64,000 nucleotides of DNA. Origin: Candidatus Accumulibacter sp. 66-26 (GTDB taxonomy: Bacteria; Pseudomonadota; Gammaproteobacteria; Burkholderiales; Rhodocyclaceae). Below the pieces are notes generated by a model. That model was not told the origin of the DNA and did not search any database. It saw only the letters and a list, made by a program, of their open reading frames with translations. The stretch covers positions 62,001-126,000 of the forward strand of contig MKUH01000001.1 of NCBI GenBank assembly GCA_001897745.1. Reading direction: 5' to 3'. A program made the translations under genes and the position numbers. This document shows positions 16,330-26,800 of the stretch, in pieces. Within the stretch, counting starts at the first letter, position 1. Each line of letters starts with the position of its first letter.

Positions 16330-17376
16330 ATGATGCAGCCCCCCCACCCCCTGCGCCGGATGCTCGGCAACGGCCTGAAAGCATGTGCCCTCGCGCTCGC
16401 CGCGTTCGCTTTCGCTGGCACCACGCCCGCCATCGCCGCCGACAAGCTGCCGAAGCTCACGCTCTCCGGCCCCTTCGCCGCCGTCTCCTACCCGCTGATC
16501 CACATGGCCGAGAGCGGCGCGCTGAAGGACGTGGCCGAGACGGTCGAGTTCGTGCCGTGGAAGGCCCCCGACCAGCTGCGGGTGCTGGCCATCGACGGGA
16601 AGAACAAGGTCGACTTCATCGCCATGCCGACCAACGTCGCCGCCAACCTCTACAACCGGGGCGTCAAGCTGCAGCTGGTCAACGTGTCGACCTGGGGCGT
16701 GCTGTGGCTGGTCTCGCGCGACAAGTCGCTGAAGACGCTCGCCGACTTCAAGGAAAAGGAAGTGCTGATGCCCTTCCGCGCCGACATGCCGGACATCGTC
16801 TTCCAGACGCTCGCCGAAAAGGCCGGCCTCGATCCGAAGAAGAACTTCAAGCTGCGCTACGTCGGCACGCCGCTCGACGCAATGCAGCTGCTGATCTCGC
16901 GCCGCGCCGACCATGCGCTGCTCTCCGAACCGGCCGTCTCGATGGCCCTGCGCAAGACCAAATCCTTCCCGATCAGCGTCATCGCACCCGACCTCTACCG
17001 CAGCGTCGACCTGCAGCAGGAGTGGGGCCGCCTGATGCAGCGCCCGGCGCGCATCCCGCAGGCCGGCATCGCCGCGATGGGCCGCGCGCTCGCCGACCCG
17101 GTCCTGATCGAGCGCTTCCAGAAAGCCTACGCCGCCTCGCTCAAGTGGTGCGAGGAAAAACCGGACGCGTGCGGCGCGATGGTCGCCAAGCACGTCGACA
17201 TGCTCAGCGCCGAAGGCGTCGCCGACTCGGTGCGCGCCGACAACACCGCCTTCATCCCGGCGCACGAAGCCAGGCCGGAGCTCGAATTCTTCTTCGCCCA
17301 GCTGCACGCGCGGCAGCCGGCGCTGACCGGCGGCAAGCTGCCGGACGCGGACTTCTACTACACGCCGAAGCAATGA
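16330..17376 (+). CDS. ABC transporter periplasmic binding protein (NitT/TauT/NMT1-like)
   Basis: This 348-residue solute-binding protein has a signal peptide (ALALAAFAFAGTTPAIAA). Its two-lobed periplasmic fold carries TLSGPFAAVSYPLIHMAESGAL, VEFVPWKAPDQLRVLAIDGKVDF-type lobes and a LSEPAVSMAL segment typical of NitT/TauT/thiamine-precursor binding proteins. The ligand cannot be deduced from sequence. The start ATG at 16330 follows GAGGAA. Its stop overlaps the permease start, and the unit continues through the ATPase to an NnrS gene, all behind a TonB receptor. Confidence 0.85.
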   Translation: MMQPPHPLRRMLGNGLKACALALAAFAFAGTTPAIAADKLPKLTLSGPFAAVSYPLIHMAESGALKDVAETVEFVPWKAPDQLRVLAIDGKNKVDFIAMPTNVAANLYNRGVKLQLVNVSTWGVLWLVSRDKSLKTLADFKEKEVLMPFRADMPDIVFQTLAEKAGLDPKKNFKLRYVGTPLDAMQLLISRRADHALLSEPAVSMALRKTKSFPISVIAPDLYRSVDLQQEWGRLMQRPARIPQAGIAAMGRALADPVLIERFQKAYAASLKWCEEKPDACGAMVAKHVDMLSAEGVADSVRADNTAFIPAHEARPELEFFFAQLHARQPALTGGKLPDADFYYTPKQ

Positions 17377-18164
17377 ATCTCCTGCGCGCCTGGCTGGGCG
17401 GCATTCCCGCCTATCTGTGGAGCGGCTGGGGCGCCGTCGCCAGCCTCTTCCTGCTGTTCGCCGCCTGGGAAGGCGCCAGCGCCGTTTACGGCGCGCTGAT
17501 CCTGCCCGACCCGGCGACCGTCTTCGCCACGCTCGCCGGGCTGATCGAAAGCGGTGCGGCCTGGCCCGAGCTCGCCGTCACCGCGCGCCGCGCGCTGACC
17601 GGACTGGCGCTCGCCATCGCCGCCGGCAGCGTGCTCGGCATGCTCGCCGGCGTCTCGCTGACCGCCTCGATGATGGCCCGCCCGCTCGTCACCGTGCTCC
17701 TCGGCACGCCGCCCATCGCCTGGCTGGTGCTCGCCATGCTGTGGTTCGGCGCAAGCGACGGCACGCCGGTGTTCACCGTCTTCGTCGCCTGTTTCCCGGT
17801 CATCTTCGTCGGCGCCCTGCAAGGCACGCGCACGCTCGACAGCCACCTGAAGGACATGGCCGCCGTCTTCCGCCTGCCGGCGCGCATGAAGCTGTTCGAC
17901 CTCTACCTGCCGCACGTCGTCTCCTACCTCTTCCCGGCCTGGATCACCGCACTCGGCACGGCATGGAAGGTGGTCGTCATGGCCGAACTGCTGTCGTCCG
18001 CCGACGGCGTCGGCGCCGCGCTCGCGGTCAGTCGCTCGCACCTCGACACGGCGGCCACGCTGGCCTGGATCAGCGCGGTGGTCGGCAGCCTGCTGGCGGT
18101 CGAATACCTACTGCTCGAACCGATCAAACGCGAACTCGAACGCTGGCGACAGAATGAACGCTGA
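17373..18164 (+). CDS. ABC transporter permease (SsuC/TauC-like)
   Basis: This 263-residue inner-membrane permease has about six TM helices. The EAA-type loop falls in DSHLKDMAAVFRLPARMKLFDLYLPHVVSYLFPAWITALGTAWKVVV, where it would contact the ATPase. It is of the BPD_transp_1 family used for nitrate, taurine, sulfonate and pyrimidine uptake. The start overlaps the binding-protein stop (ATGA), and its own end overlaps the ATPase start by 11 bases, showing one translationally coupled transporter. Confidence 0.88.
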   Translation: MNLLRAWLGGIPAYLWSGWGAVASLFLLFAAWEGASAVYGALILPDPATVFATLAGLIESGAAWPELAVTARRALTGLALAIAAGSVLGMLAGVSLTASMMARPLVTVLLGTPPIAWLVLAMLWFGASDGTPVFTVFVACFPVIFVGALQGTRTLDSHLKDMAAVFRLPARMKLFDLYLPHVVSYLFPAWITALGTAWKVVVMAELLSSADGVGAALAVSRSHLDTAATLAWISAVVGSLLAVEYLLLEPIKRELERWRQNER

Positions 18165-19008
18165 ACACACTCACGCGCCGCGCCTCGAAGTTCGCGGACT
18201 CTCGCACGCCTACGCGCTGAAGACCGTGCTCGACGCGGTCGACCTGACGCTGGAGGCCGGCCGCGTGCTGGCCCTGGTCGGCCCTTCGGGCTGCGGCAAG
18301 ACAACCCTGCTGCACCTTTGCGCCGGTCTCCTGACGCGGCAGAGCGGCACGCTCGCCAACGGCTTCCGGCGCCCGGCCGTGATGTTCCAGCAGCCGCGCC
18401 TGCTGCCCTGGAAGACGACGCGCGACAACATCGCCATCGGCCTCAAGGCGGCCGGCGTGCAGCGCGGCGAACGCCTCGCCCGCGCCGACGCGATCGGGCA
18501 GACGGTCGGCCTCGACGCGCTGGCGCTCGGCCAGTTCCCGCACGCCCTCTCCGGCGGCATGCAGAGCCGCGCGGCGCTCGCCCGCGCGCTGGTGCTGGCG
18601 CCCGACCTGCTGCTCATGGACGAGCCCTTCGCCGCCCTCGACATCGGCCTCAAGGGACAGCTCCACCGCCTGCTGCTCGAGCACCAGGCCGAGCGCGGGC
18701 TGGCCGTGCTGATGATCACGCACGACCTGATGGAAGCCATCCGCCTCGCCGACACGGTGCTGGTCATGGCCGCCGAACCGGGGCGCATCGTGCATCGCTT
18801 CACGCTGCCGACGCCGGCCCGCCGGCGCGACGACGCGGCCGTCTATCGCACCACCGCCGAACTGCTGCAGGTGCCGGCGGTGCGCGCCAGCTTCGGCCTG
18901 GAAGCGGCAGCGGCCGGCATTTCCGACGGCAGCGTGCTGCCCCTGCACGCGACGCCGCACGCCGGCGACGCCCCGGCGGCGCCGCGCAAGAAGGGACACT
19001 CATGCTGA
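18154..19008 (+). CDS. ABC transporter ATP-binding protein (SsuB/TauB-like)
   Basis: This 284-residue ATPase energises the adjacent permease. Walker A is GPSGCGKTT, the Q-loop lies in VMFQQPRLLPWKT, the signature is LSGGMQSRAALARAL, Walker B is LLLMDEPFAALD, and the switch His is in MITHDLMEA. About 60 C-terminal residues beyond the ABC core (after TLPTPARRRDDAA) are not typical for SsuB and carry no recognised motif. The start at 18154 overlaps the permease end. Its stop overlaps the NnrS start. Confidence 0.9.
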   Translation: MNAEHTHAPRLEVRGLSHAYALKTVLDAVDLTLEAGRVLALVGPSGCGKTTLLHLCAGLLTRQSGTLANGFRRPAVMFQQPRLLPWKTTRDNIAIGLKAAGVQRGERLARADAIGQTVGLDALALGQFPHALSGGMQSRAALARALVLAPDLLLMDEPFAALDIGLKGQLHRLLLEHQAERGLAVLMITHDLMEAIRLADTVLVMAAEPGRIVHRFTLPTPARRRDDAAVYRTTAELLQVPAVRASFGLEAAAAGISDGSVLPLHATPHAGDAPAAPRKKGHSC

Positions 19009-20264
19009 AACGTCCGTCCGCCCACGCCGGTCCCGGCGCCTCCGTCGTCTTTCCCGCCGCCGCGCATCCCTTGTGGCTATGCGGCTTCCGCCCGTTTTTC
19101 CTGTTCACGGCCCTGTCCGGCGCCCTGCTCGTGCTGCTGTGGGGCGCCTTCCTCGGACACGGCGCCCCCTTGCCGGCGGTCGTCGGCGGACCTTTCGTCT
19201 GGCACGCGCACGAACTGATCTTCGGCTTCGGCCTCGCCGCCGTCGCCGGCTTCGCGCTGACCGCCGTCCCCGAGTTCACCGGCAGCGCCGCCGTCGCCCC
19301 GCGCCCGGTGCGCCGGCTCGCCGCCCTCTGGCTGCTCGGGCGCGCCGCCTTCTGGCTCTCCGGCTGGCTCGGCACGCCGGCGCTGGCGCTCTCGGCGGCC
19401 GCCCACCTCGCGCTGCTCGGCGGCCTCATCGCACTGCTCGCGCCGCCCCTGTGGGCCGATCCGGAGAGACGCCAGCTCGCCTTCCTGTGGGGGCTGCTCG
19501 CGCTCGCCGGCGTCGTCGCCGGCTTCTACACCGACGCCCTGCGCGGCGAGTCCCCGGCGCGCTGGCTGCACGCTGCCCTCGGCGTCCTGATGGTGCTGAT
19601 CGTCGTCGCCATGAGCCGCATCTCGATGCGCATCGTCAACAGCGCCATAGAGGAGCGCGGCGACAGCGTCGAGTATCGCGCCCGGCCGCCGAAACGCACG
19701 CTCGCCATCGTCTGCATCGCCCTGTATACCGCCGTCGAATTCTTCGCCCCCGGCGCCCGCATCGGCGGCTGGCTCGCCCTCGCCGCCGCCGCCGCGCTCT
19801 GCCACCTGCAGAGCGACTGGCACGTCGGACGGGCGCTGTGGCGCCGCTGGCCGCTCATGCTGTTCGGCGTCTACGTGCTGATGGCGGCCGGTTACGGAGT
19901 GATCGGTCTGGCGCTGCTCACCGGCGGCGAGGGCTTCTCGGCCGGCCGCCATCTGCTCACCGTGGGCGCGCTCGGCCTCAACGTCTATGCCGTGCTCAAC
20001 ATCGCCGGACGCGCGCACGCCGGCCATCCGCTCGACGAAAGGCGCTGGCTGCCGGCCGGCGCCGCGTTGATCGCCGCCGCCGCCCTGCTGCGCGCCGCCA
20101 GCGCCCTGCCCGGCGCCCCCGCCGCCGCGCTGATGGGCGCCGCCGCCCTGTGCTGGACCCTGCCCTTCGCCGCCTACGCCTGGGTCATGTGGCCGCTGCT
20201 GACGCGGCCGCGCGCGGACGGCAGGGCGGGCTGCGCGGGGCCGGCGGAAGAGCCCTCGGCGTAG
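19002..20264 (+). CDS. NnrS family heme-Cu membrane protein
   Basis: This 420-residue protein has about 12 TM helices and the NnrS hallmarks CGFRPFFLFTALSGALL near the N-terminus, VWHAHELIFGFGLAAVAGFALTAVPEF, and a central SRISMRIVNSA segment. NnrS proteins are heme- and copper-containing inner-membrane proteins that lessen nitrosative stress. Here the gene is translationally coupled to a NitT/TauT-like ABC transporter behind a TonB receptor. That is an unusual setting which may instead point to a metal or heme cofactor route. ATG 19002 overlaps the ATPase stop. Confidence 0.9.
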   Translation: MLKRPSAHAGPGASVVFPAAAHPLWLCGFRPFFLFTALSGALLVLLWGAFLGHGAPLPAVVGGPFVWHAHELIFGFGLAAVAGFALTAVPEFTGSAAVAPRPVRRLAALWLLGRAAFWLSGWLGTPALALSAAAHLALLGGLIALLAPPLWADPERRQLAFLWGLLALAGVVAGFYTDALRGESPARWLHAALGVLMVLIVVAMSRISMRIVNSAIEERGDSVEYRARPPKRTLAIVCIALYTAVEFFAPGARIGGWLALAAAAALCHLQSDWHVGRALWRRWPLMLFGVYVLMAAGYGVIGLALLTGGEGFSAGRHLLTVGALGLNVYAVLNIAGRAHAGHPLDERRWLPAGAALIAAAALLRAASALPGAPAAALMGAAALCWTLPFAAYAWVMWPLLTRPRADGRAGCAGPAEEPSA

Positions 20265-20304
20265 GCGCACGCACGCGCTGCGGCAGGTCTCGCCGCGCCG
20301 CTGA

Positions 20305-21204
20305 TCAGGCCGGCGCGCTCTCCAGCGCCGCCGCCGCCGCGTCGATGACGGCGCGCACCGCCGGGTGCGTCACCCGGCGCTCGACCGAGATCGCGTAGTA
20401 GCTTTCGCGCACGGCGTCGGTCGCGCCTATCATCTGCACCCCGTAGTCGCGGATCACTTCGTCGCGGATCGCCAGCGGCGCCGTGAAGACGCCGACCCCG
20501 GCCCGTCCGAAGGACTTCATCAGCGCACTGTCGTCGAACTCGCCGATTACGCGGGGAACGATGCGCGCGCGCTCGAACCAGCGCAGCAGGCGCAGGCGCA
20601 GCGCCGAATCGTCGCCGTGCAGCAGGAAGGGCCGCCCGTGCAGGCAGCGCGGAAACTCGCCCGCGCACTGCGCGGCGAGCGGCGGCGTGGCGAAGAAGGC
20701 GACGCCGCTCTCGCCGAGGCGGTGGTTGTAGCCGCGCACGTTGAGGCCGGACGGCAGCGGCCGGTCGGCCAGCACGAGGTCGAGCCGGTGCAGCGCGAGG
20801 TCGGCGAGCAGGCCTTCGAGCTTGCCTTCGCGGCAGACGAAGTGCAGCGGCTCGCTGCGCTCCAGCGCCGGCGCCAGCATGCGGTACACGAAATCCTTGG
20901 GCAGCGCGTCGGAAATGCCGATGCGGAAGTTGAGCGGGCGCTCGCCGGGCAGCGTGTTGAGCGCGTCGCCGAGTTCGGCGGCGACCGAGAACATCTCGTC
21001 GGCGTAGGAAAAAACCATGCGTCCGACTTCGGTCAGCTCCAGCCCCTTGCCGGCCGGCCGGAACAGCTTCACGCCCCAGCTTTCCTCGAGCTGCTTGAGC
21101 TGCGTGGACAGCGTCTGCGGGGTCAGGTGCAGCTGGTCGGCGGCCCGCGCCATGCTCCCCCATTTCCCGACCACCCAGAAATAGTGCAGATGCTTGTAGT
21201 TCAT
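20305..21204 (-). CDS. nhaR: LysR-family regulator, NhaR type
   Basis: This 299-residue regulator has an N-terminal winged helix (YKHLHYFWVVGKWGSMARAADQLHLTPQTLSTQLKQLE). The opening MNYKHLHYFWVVAKEG-like block and the later ERRVTHPAVRAVIDAA are characteristic of NhaR, the activator of Na+/H+ antiporter and stress genes. The C-terminal effector domain has the two-lobed periplasmic-binding fold. It is divergent from the RND efflux operon at 21414, 209 bases away, so it may regulate that operon. This is inferred, since classical NhaR targets are not here. Confidence 0.85.
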   Translation of the reverse strand: MNYKHLHYFWVVGKWGSMARAADQLHLTPQTLSTQLKQLEESWGVKLFRPAGKGLELTEVGRMVFSYADEMFSVAAELGDALNTLPGERPLNFRIGISDALPKDFVYRMLAPALERSEPLHFVCREGKLEGLLADLALHRLDLVLADRPLPSGLNVRGYNHRLGESGVAFFATPPLAAQCAGEFPRCLHGRPFLLHGDDSALRLRLLRWFERARIVPRVIGEFDDSALMKSFGRAGVGVFTAPLAIRDEVIRDYGVQMIGATDAVRESYYAISVERRVTHPAVRAVIDAAAAALESAPA

Positions 21205-21413
21205 GCCATCGCCTTAATCATCCGTTTTTTCGATGTGACTATTCAAAACATTCGAGTTTATCTAATTGTTCCAGACTTCTATCATAGCCTCCCAATTTCT
21301 TTTCCGGAGTCATCTCGCCCGACGGATCGACACGCGCGCAGCGCACGGAGGACGCATCCGCCTCCGCCGCAGCGCACGACGGATCGCCGCCCCGTCCGGC
21401 CCACGAGACCATC

Positions 21414-22715
21414 ATGAAGTTGAAATCCCTCCTCCCCATCGCCGCCCTGCTCGGCGGCCTGAGCGCCCATGCCCCGCACGCGCTGGCCGTCGAGACGCCC
21501 GCCCCGGCAGCCTCCCCCGGCCCGGCGGCGACCGCCGAGCCGACCTACACGCTCGACGAACTGCTGCATCTGGCCCGCGCCGGCAACCGCGCGCTGCTCG
21601 CCGCGCGCGATCAGGTCGACGTCGCACGCGCCGGCATCCAGACCGCCGGCGCCTTCCCCAACCCGGAAGTCGAATATCTCTCGGGACGCGCCCGCGCCCG
21701 CCAGCCTGGCGCGAACCCCGGCGACGTGAGCACCATGACCGTCACGCAGCCGCTGCCGCTACCGGGCCAGATCGGCCTGCGCCAGGGCGTCGCGACGGCC
21801 GGCGCCGAAGCGGCGACGGCCGGACTTTCGGCCTTCGCCGCCGAAACCGAGGCGCGCGTCAAGCTCGGCTACTACGAGCTGCTGCGGCGCGAGGCCGAGT
21901 TCCTCGCGGCGCGCGAGGATCAATCGCTGATCACCCAGATCCGCAGCCGCATCAAGCTGCGCGTCGACACCGGCGAGGCGCCGCGCTACGAGCTGATCAA
22001 GGCCGACGCCGAATTGCTCAACGCCGAGAAAACCCTGTCCGGCAGCCAGCTGCGCGTCGCCCAGGCGCGCGCCGCCCTGCGTCAGGCGGTCGGCGACGGA
22101 CTGCCGGCGCGCTTCGGCGTGCGCGGCCAGTTCGCCGATCTCGAGACTGGCGCCAAAGCGCTGCCCGCCTTCGCCGCCCTGCGCGACGAAGTGCTCGCGC
22201 GCAACCCGGAGTTGGCGCGCACGCGCGCCGAAACCGAACGCGCCGAACGCCAGCTGCAGCTCGAACGCGCCCTGCGCGCCCCCTCGGTCGCCGTGCGCGC
22301 CAGCCGCGACCGCGACCCCGACCTCGACACCTCGCGCTTCGGCCTCGTCGTCACCGTCCCCCTCTGGGACCGGCGCAGCGGCCCCGTCGCGGAGGCCGGC
22401 GCCGGCCTGTCGCGCGCCCGCAACGAGCTGGCGTCGCGCGAATTCACGCTGCTCCAGTCGCTCGAAACCGCCTACCGCAACTACGAGATCGCGAGCACGC
22501 AGCTCAGCGCGCTGGAAGGCGGCATCCTGCACCAGGCCGAAGCCGCGATGAAGGTCGCGGAAGCCGCCTACCGCTTCGGCGAGCGCGGCATCCTCGACTA
22601 CCTCGACGCCCAGCGCGTCTTCCGCGCGGCGCGCGGCGAGCTGATCGCCGCGCGCTTCGAACTGGCCGCCGCCCTGATCGAAATCGAACGCCTGCGCCCT
22701 CCCGCCGAGAAATGA
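21414..22715 (+). CDS. TolC/CzcC-family outer-membrane efflux protein
   Basis: This 433-residue outer-membrane channel of an RND efflux system has a signal peptide (LLPIAALLGGLSAHAPHALA). Two outer-membrane-efflux repeats follow, starting at YTLDELLHLARAGNRALLAARDQVDVARAGIQTAGAFPNPEVEY and at RDEVLARNPELARTRAETERAERQLQLERA. The helical repeats and the RFGERGILDYLDAQR motif are typical of CzcC-like members. The adaptor begins 4 bases after the stop, so the genes are co-transcribed. Substrate is unknown; see the pump entry. Confidence 0.88.
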   Translation: MKLKSLLPIAALLGGLSAHAPHALAVETPAPAASPGPAATAEPTYTLDELLHLARAGNRALLAARDQVDVARAGIQTAGAFPNPEVEYLSGRARARQPGANPGDVSTMTVTQPLPLPGQIGLRQGVATAGAEAATAGLSAFAAETEARVKLGYYELLRREAEFLAAREDQSLITQIRSRIKLRVDTGEAPRYELIKADAELLNAEKTLSGSQLRVAQARAALRQAVGDGLPARFGVRGQFADLETGAKALPAFAALRDEVLARNPELARTRAETERAERQLQLERALRAPSVAVRASRDRDPDLDTSRFGLVVTVPLWDRRSGPVAEAGAGLSRARNELASREFTLLQSLETAYRNYEIASTQLSALEGGILHQAEAAMKVAEAAYRFGERGILDYLDAQRVFRAARGELIAARFELAAALIEIERLRPPAEK

Positions 22716-22719
22716 CCCC

Positions 22720-23892
22720 ATGAAACCGACCATGAAAAAGAAAGTCCTCCCCCTCCTGCTGCTCGGCGCGATCTTCCTCGCCGCCTGCGAAAACGAGAGC
22801 GCGCCGGTCGTCGCCGCGCCGCCTGCCGATCCGATGCTGCTGTCGGCGCCGGAATCGCTGAAGGACCAGCTCAGGATCGCACCGGTCGCCACCGCGGCCA
22901 TTTCCGAAATGGTGCGCGTCGCCGGCAAGATCGACTTCGACGAACAGCACCTGGCGCGCATCGGCGCCACCGTCACCGGCCGCATCACCGAACTGCGCGC
23001 CGCGCCGGGCAAGGAAGTGCGCGCCGGCGAACCGCTCGCCATGCTGAACAGCACCGAGCTGGGCGCCGCCCAGCTCGCCTACCTGAAAGCCCGCGCCCAG
23101 GCCGACCTCGCCGCCAGCGCGGCCGAGCGCGCACGCGCCCTGCACCAGGCCGACGTGATCGGCAGCGCCGAGCTGCAGCGCCGCGAAAGCGAACTCTCGG
23201 TCGCCGCCGCCGAGCGCCGCGCCGCGCAGGACCACCTGCGCGTGCTCGGCCTGCCGGCCGCCGCCGTCGAGAAGCTGAACGCCGAAGGCGCGATCAACTC
23301 GCTGTCGCCGGTCGTCTCCTCGCTCGCCGGCGTCGTCGTCGAACGCAAGGTCAACCAGGGCCAGGTCGTCGGCCCGACCGACACGCTGTTCACCGTCGCC
23401 GACCTCTCCCGCCTGTGGGCCGTCGCCCAGGTGCCGGAAGAACAGGCGACCCGGGTCAAGGCCGGGCAGGAGGTCAGCATCGAAGTGCCGGCGCTCGACA
23501 ACAAGCGCCTGACCGGACGCCTGATCCACGTCGGCGAAACGGTGCATCCGGAAACCCGCACCGTGCTCGTGCGCACCGAACTCGACAACGGCGAACGCCT
23601 GCTCAAGCCGGCCATGCTCGCCACCATGCTGATCGCCGGCAAGCCGGTCGAACGCCCGGTGGTGCCCGCCTCGGCGGTGATCCGCGACGCCAACGTCGAC
23701 CACGTCTTCGTCGCGCTCGGCGAAGCGAGCGGCCAGCCGCAGCAGTTCCGCCTGACGCCGGTCACCCTCGGCCCGGAATACGACGATAGCCGTGCCGTCA
23801 TCAAGGGCCTCAAAGCGGGCGACCGCATCGTCGTCGACGGCGCCTTCCACCTGAACAACGAACGCAAGCGCAAGGAGCTCGAAGGATCATGA
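22720..23892 (+). CDS. RND efflux periplasmic adaptor lipoprotein (CusB/CzcB-like)
   Basis: This 390-residue membrane-fusion protein has a lipoprotein signal (LLLLGAIFLAAC with the lipobox Cys). Next come a barrel-sandwich half (VRVAGKIDFDEQHLARIGATVTGRITEL), a short alpha-hairpin, the returning lipoyl half (VVSSLAGVVVERKVNQGQVVGPTDTLFTVADLSRLWAVAQVPEE), a beta-barrel and a membrane-proximal domain. It couples the pump at 23889 to the TolC-like channel at 21414. No His/Met-rich metal-binding N-terminus is visible. The end overlaps the pump start (ATGA). Confidence 0.9.
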   Translation: MKPTMKKKVLPLLLLGAIFLAACENESAPVVAAPPADPMLLSAPESLKDQLRIAPVATAAISEMVRVAGKIDFDEQHLARIGATVTGRITELRAAPGKEVRAGEPLAMLNSTELGAAQLAYLKARAQADLAASAAERARALHQADVIGSAELQRRESELSVAAAERRAAQDHLRVLGLPAAAVEKLNAEGAINSLSPVVSSLAGVVVERKVNQGQVVGPTDTLFTVADLSRLWAVAQVPEEQATRVKAGQEVSIEVPALDNKRLTGRLIHVGETVHPETRTVLVRTELDNGERLLKPAMLATMLIAGKPVERPVVPASAVIRDANVDHVFVALGEASGQPQQFRLTPVTLGPEYDDSRAVIKGLKAGDRIVVDGAFHLNNERKRKELEGS

Positions 23893-26800
23893 TCGAGTCC
23901 CTGATCCGCGCTGCCCTCAAGCAGCGCCTGGTGGTCGTCGTGATCGCCGCCATCCTCCTGGTGTTCGGTTTCGACGCGGCGCGCAAGCTGTCGGTCGACG
24001 CCTTCCCGGACGTCACCAACGTCCAGGTGCAGATCGCCACCGAGGCCAACGGCCGCTCGCCCGAGGAGGTCGAGCGCTTCGTCACCGTGCCGCTCGAAAT
24101 CGCCATGACCGGCCTGCCCGGACTGACCGAGATGCGCTCGCTGAACAAGCCGAGCCTGTCGCTGATCACGCTCGTCTTCAAGGACGACGTGAACGTCTAC
24201 TTCGCGCGCCAGCTGGTCATGGAGCGCCTGCTCGAAGTCGGCAGCCGCATGCCCGAAGGCGTCACGCCGGTGCTCGGCCCGGTGTCGACCGGTCTCGGCG
24301 AGGTCTATCAATACACGCTCGACCGGCCGGACGACGGCGACCGCACGCTGAGCGACGACGAGCTGACGCAGCGCCGCATCGCGCAGGACTGGGTGGTGCG
24401 CCCATTGCTGCGCTCGATCTCCGGCGTCGCCGAAATCAACTCGCAGGGCGGCTACGTCAAGCAGTATCAGGTGCTGGTCAACCCCGACAAGCTGCGCTAC
24501 TACAAGCTCGCCATCCAGGACGTTTATCAAGCCGTGGCGCGCAACAACGCCAACTCCGGCGGCGGCGTGCTGCCGCACTACGCCGAGCAGTACCTGATCC
24601 GCGGCATCGGCCTGGTGCGCGACCTCGACGACCTGCGCAGCATCGTGCTCAAGGAGGTCGGCGGCGTTCCGGTCTATGTGCGCGACGTCGCCGACGTGAT
24701 GTTCGGCCACGACGTGCGACAGGGCGCGCTGGTCAAGAACGGCACGACCGAGGCGGTCGGCGGCATCGTCATGATGACGGCCGGCGGCAACGCCAAGGAA
24801 GTGGTCAGCCGCGTCAAGGCCCGCGTCCAGGAGATCAACGACAAGGGAATGCTGCCCGACGGCCTGAAGATCGTGCCCTACTACGACCGCTCCGAGCTCG
24901 TCGACGCGGCGCTGTGGACGGTCAGCAAGGTGCTGCTCGAAGGCGTCGTGCTCGTCGTCGTCGTCCTCTTCCTCTTCCTCGGCGACGTGCGCTCCTCGCT
25001 GATCGTCGTCGGCACGCTGGTCCTCACGCCGCTCCTCACCTTCATGGTGATGAACCGCTACGGGCTGTCGGCCAACCTGATGTCGCTCGGCGGCCTGGCC
25101 ATCGCGGTCGGCCTGATGGTCGACGGCTCGGTGGTGGTGGTCGAGAACGCCTTCGCCCACCTCGGCGAACGCAAGGATTCCGGCGAAAGCCCGCTGCGCA
25201 TCATCCTGCGCTCGGTGGTCGAAGTCGCGACGCCGGTCATCTTCGGCATCGGCATCATCATCCTCGTCTTCCTGCCGCTGATGACGCTCGAAGGCATGGA
25301 AGGCAAGATGTTCGCGCCGCTCGCCTACACCATCGCGATCGCCCTCGGCATCTCGCTGATCCTCTCGCTGACGCTGACGCCGGTGCTCTCCTCCTACCTC
25401 CTGAAGGGCGGCGCCGAGCACGACACCTGGCTGATCGCCAAGATCAAGGCCCCCTACCGGCGCATCCTCGACTGGGCGCTCAGCAACGAGCGCAAGACGG
25501 TGAGCGGCGTCGTCGGCGTCTTCGTCGGCACCCTGCTCCTGATCCCCTTCCTCGGCACCGCCTTCATCCCGGAGATGAAGGAAGGCTCGGTCGTGCCGGG
25601 CATCAACCGGGTGCCCAACATCTCGCTCGAAGAGTCGATCCGCATGGAAATGCAGGCGATGAAGCTGGTCATGGAAGTGCCCGGCGTCAAGTCGGCGATC
25701 TCCGGCGTCGGCCGCGGCGAATCGCCGGCCGACCCGCAGGGACCCAACGAATCGACGCCGATCGTCAGTCTCAAGGACCGCAGCGAGTGGCCCGACGGCT
25801 GGAACCAGGACGACATCGCCGAGGCCATCCGCGAGAAGCTGAAGGCGCTGCCCGGCGTGCAGGTGGTGATGGCGCAGCCGATCTCCGACCGCGTCGACGA
25901 AATGGTGACCGGCGTGCGCAACGACGTCGCGATCAAGATCTTCGGCGACGACCTCGAAACGCTGAAGAAGACCGCCGAGGACATCGCGCGCCTGGCGCAG
26001 ACGGTAACCGGCGCGCAGGATCTGCGCGTCGAACGGATCACCGGCCAGCAGTACCTGCAGATCGAGATCAACCGCCAGGCCATCGCGCGCCACGGCCTCA
26101 ACGCGGCCGACGTGCATCAGGTGATCGAGATGGCGATCGGCGGCAAGGCCGCCACCGAGGTCTTCGAGGGCGAGCGCCGCTTCGACGCCGTCGTCCGCCT
26201 GCCGGCGGATTTCCGCGACGACGTGCAGGCGATCGGCAACATCCTGCTTTCGGCGCCGAACGGCGCGCAGCTGCGTCTGGTCGACGTGGCGCGCATCGAA
26301 GTCGCCGACGGCCCGGCGCAAATCTCGCGCGAAACCGGCAAGCGGCGCATCGTGGTCGGCGTGAACGTGAAGGACCGCGACCTCGGCGGCTTCGTCGCCG
26401 AGTTGCAGCAGAAGGTCGACGCGCAGATCAAGCTGCCCGAGAGCTACTACCTCGAATGGGGCGGCCAGTTCCAGAACATGGAGCGCGCGCTGTCGCACCT
26501 GCTGATCATCATCCCGATCACCGTCGGCGCGATCTTCTTCCTGCTCTTCCTGCTCTTCGGATCGCTGCGCTATGCCACGCTGATCATCACCGTGCTGCCC
26601 TTCGCCTCGATCGGCGGGCTGATCGCGCTGTTCGTCACCGGCGAGTACCTGTCGGTGCCGGCCTCCGTCGGCTTCATCGCCCTCTGGGGGATCGCCGTGC
26701 TCAACGGGGTCGTGCTGATCAGCTGCATCCGCGCGCGCCGCGCCGAGGGCCGCAGCATCCGCGAAGCCGTCGTCGAAGGGACGCTGCTGCGCCTGCGCCC

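Noticed and set aside
23079-26498. 1139-residue minus-strand frame opposite the RND pump
   Set aside because: His/Asp/Arg-rich shadow of a gene with clear RND motifs on the other strand; no ribosome site or domain.
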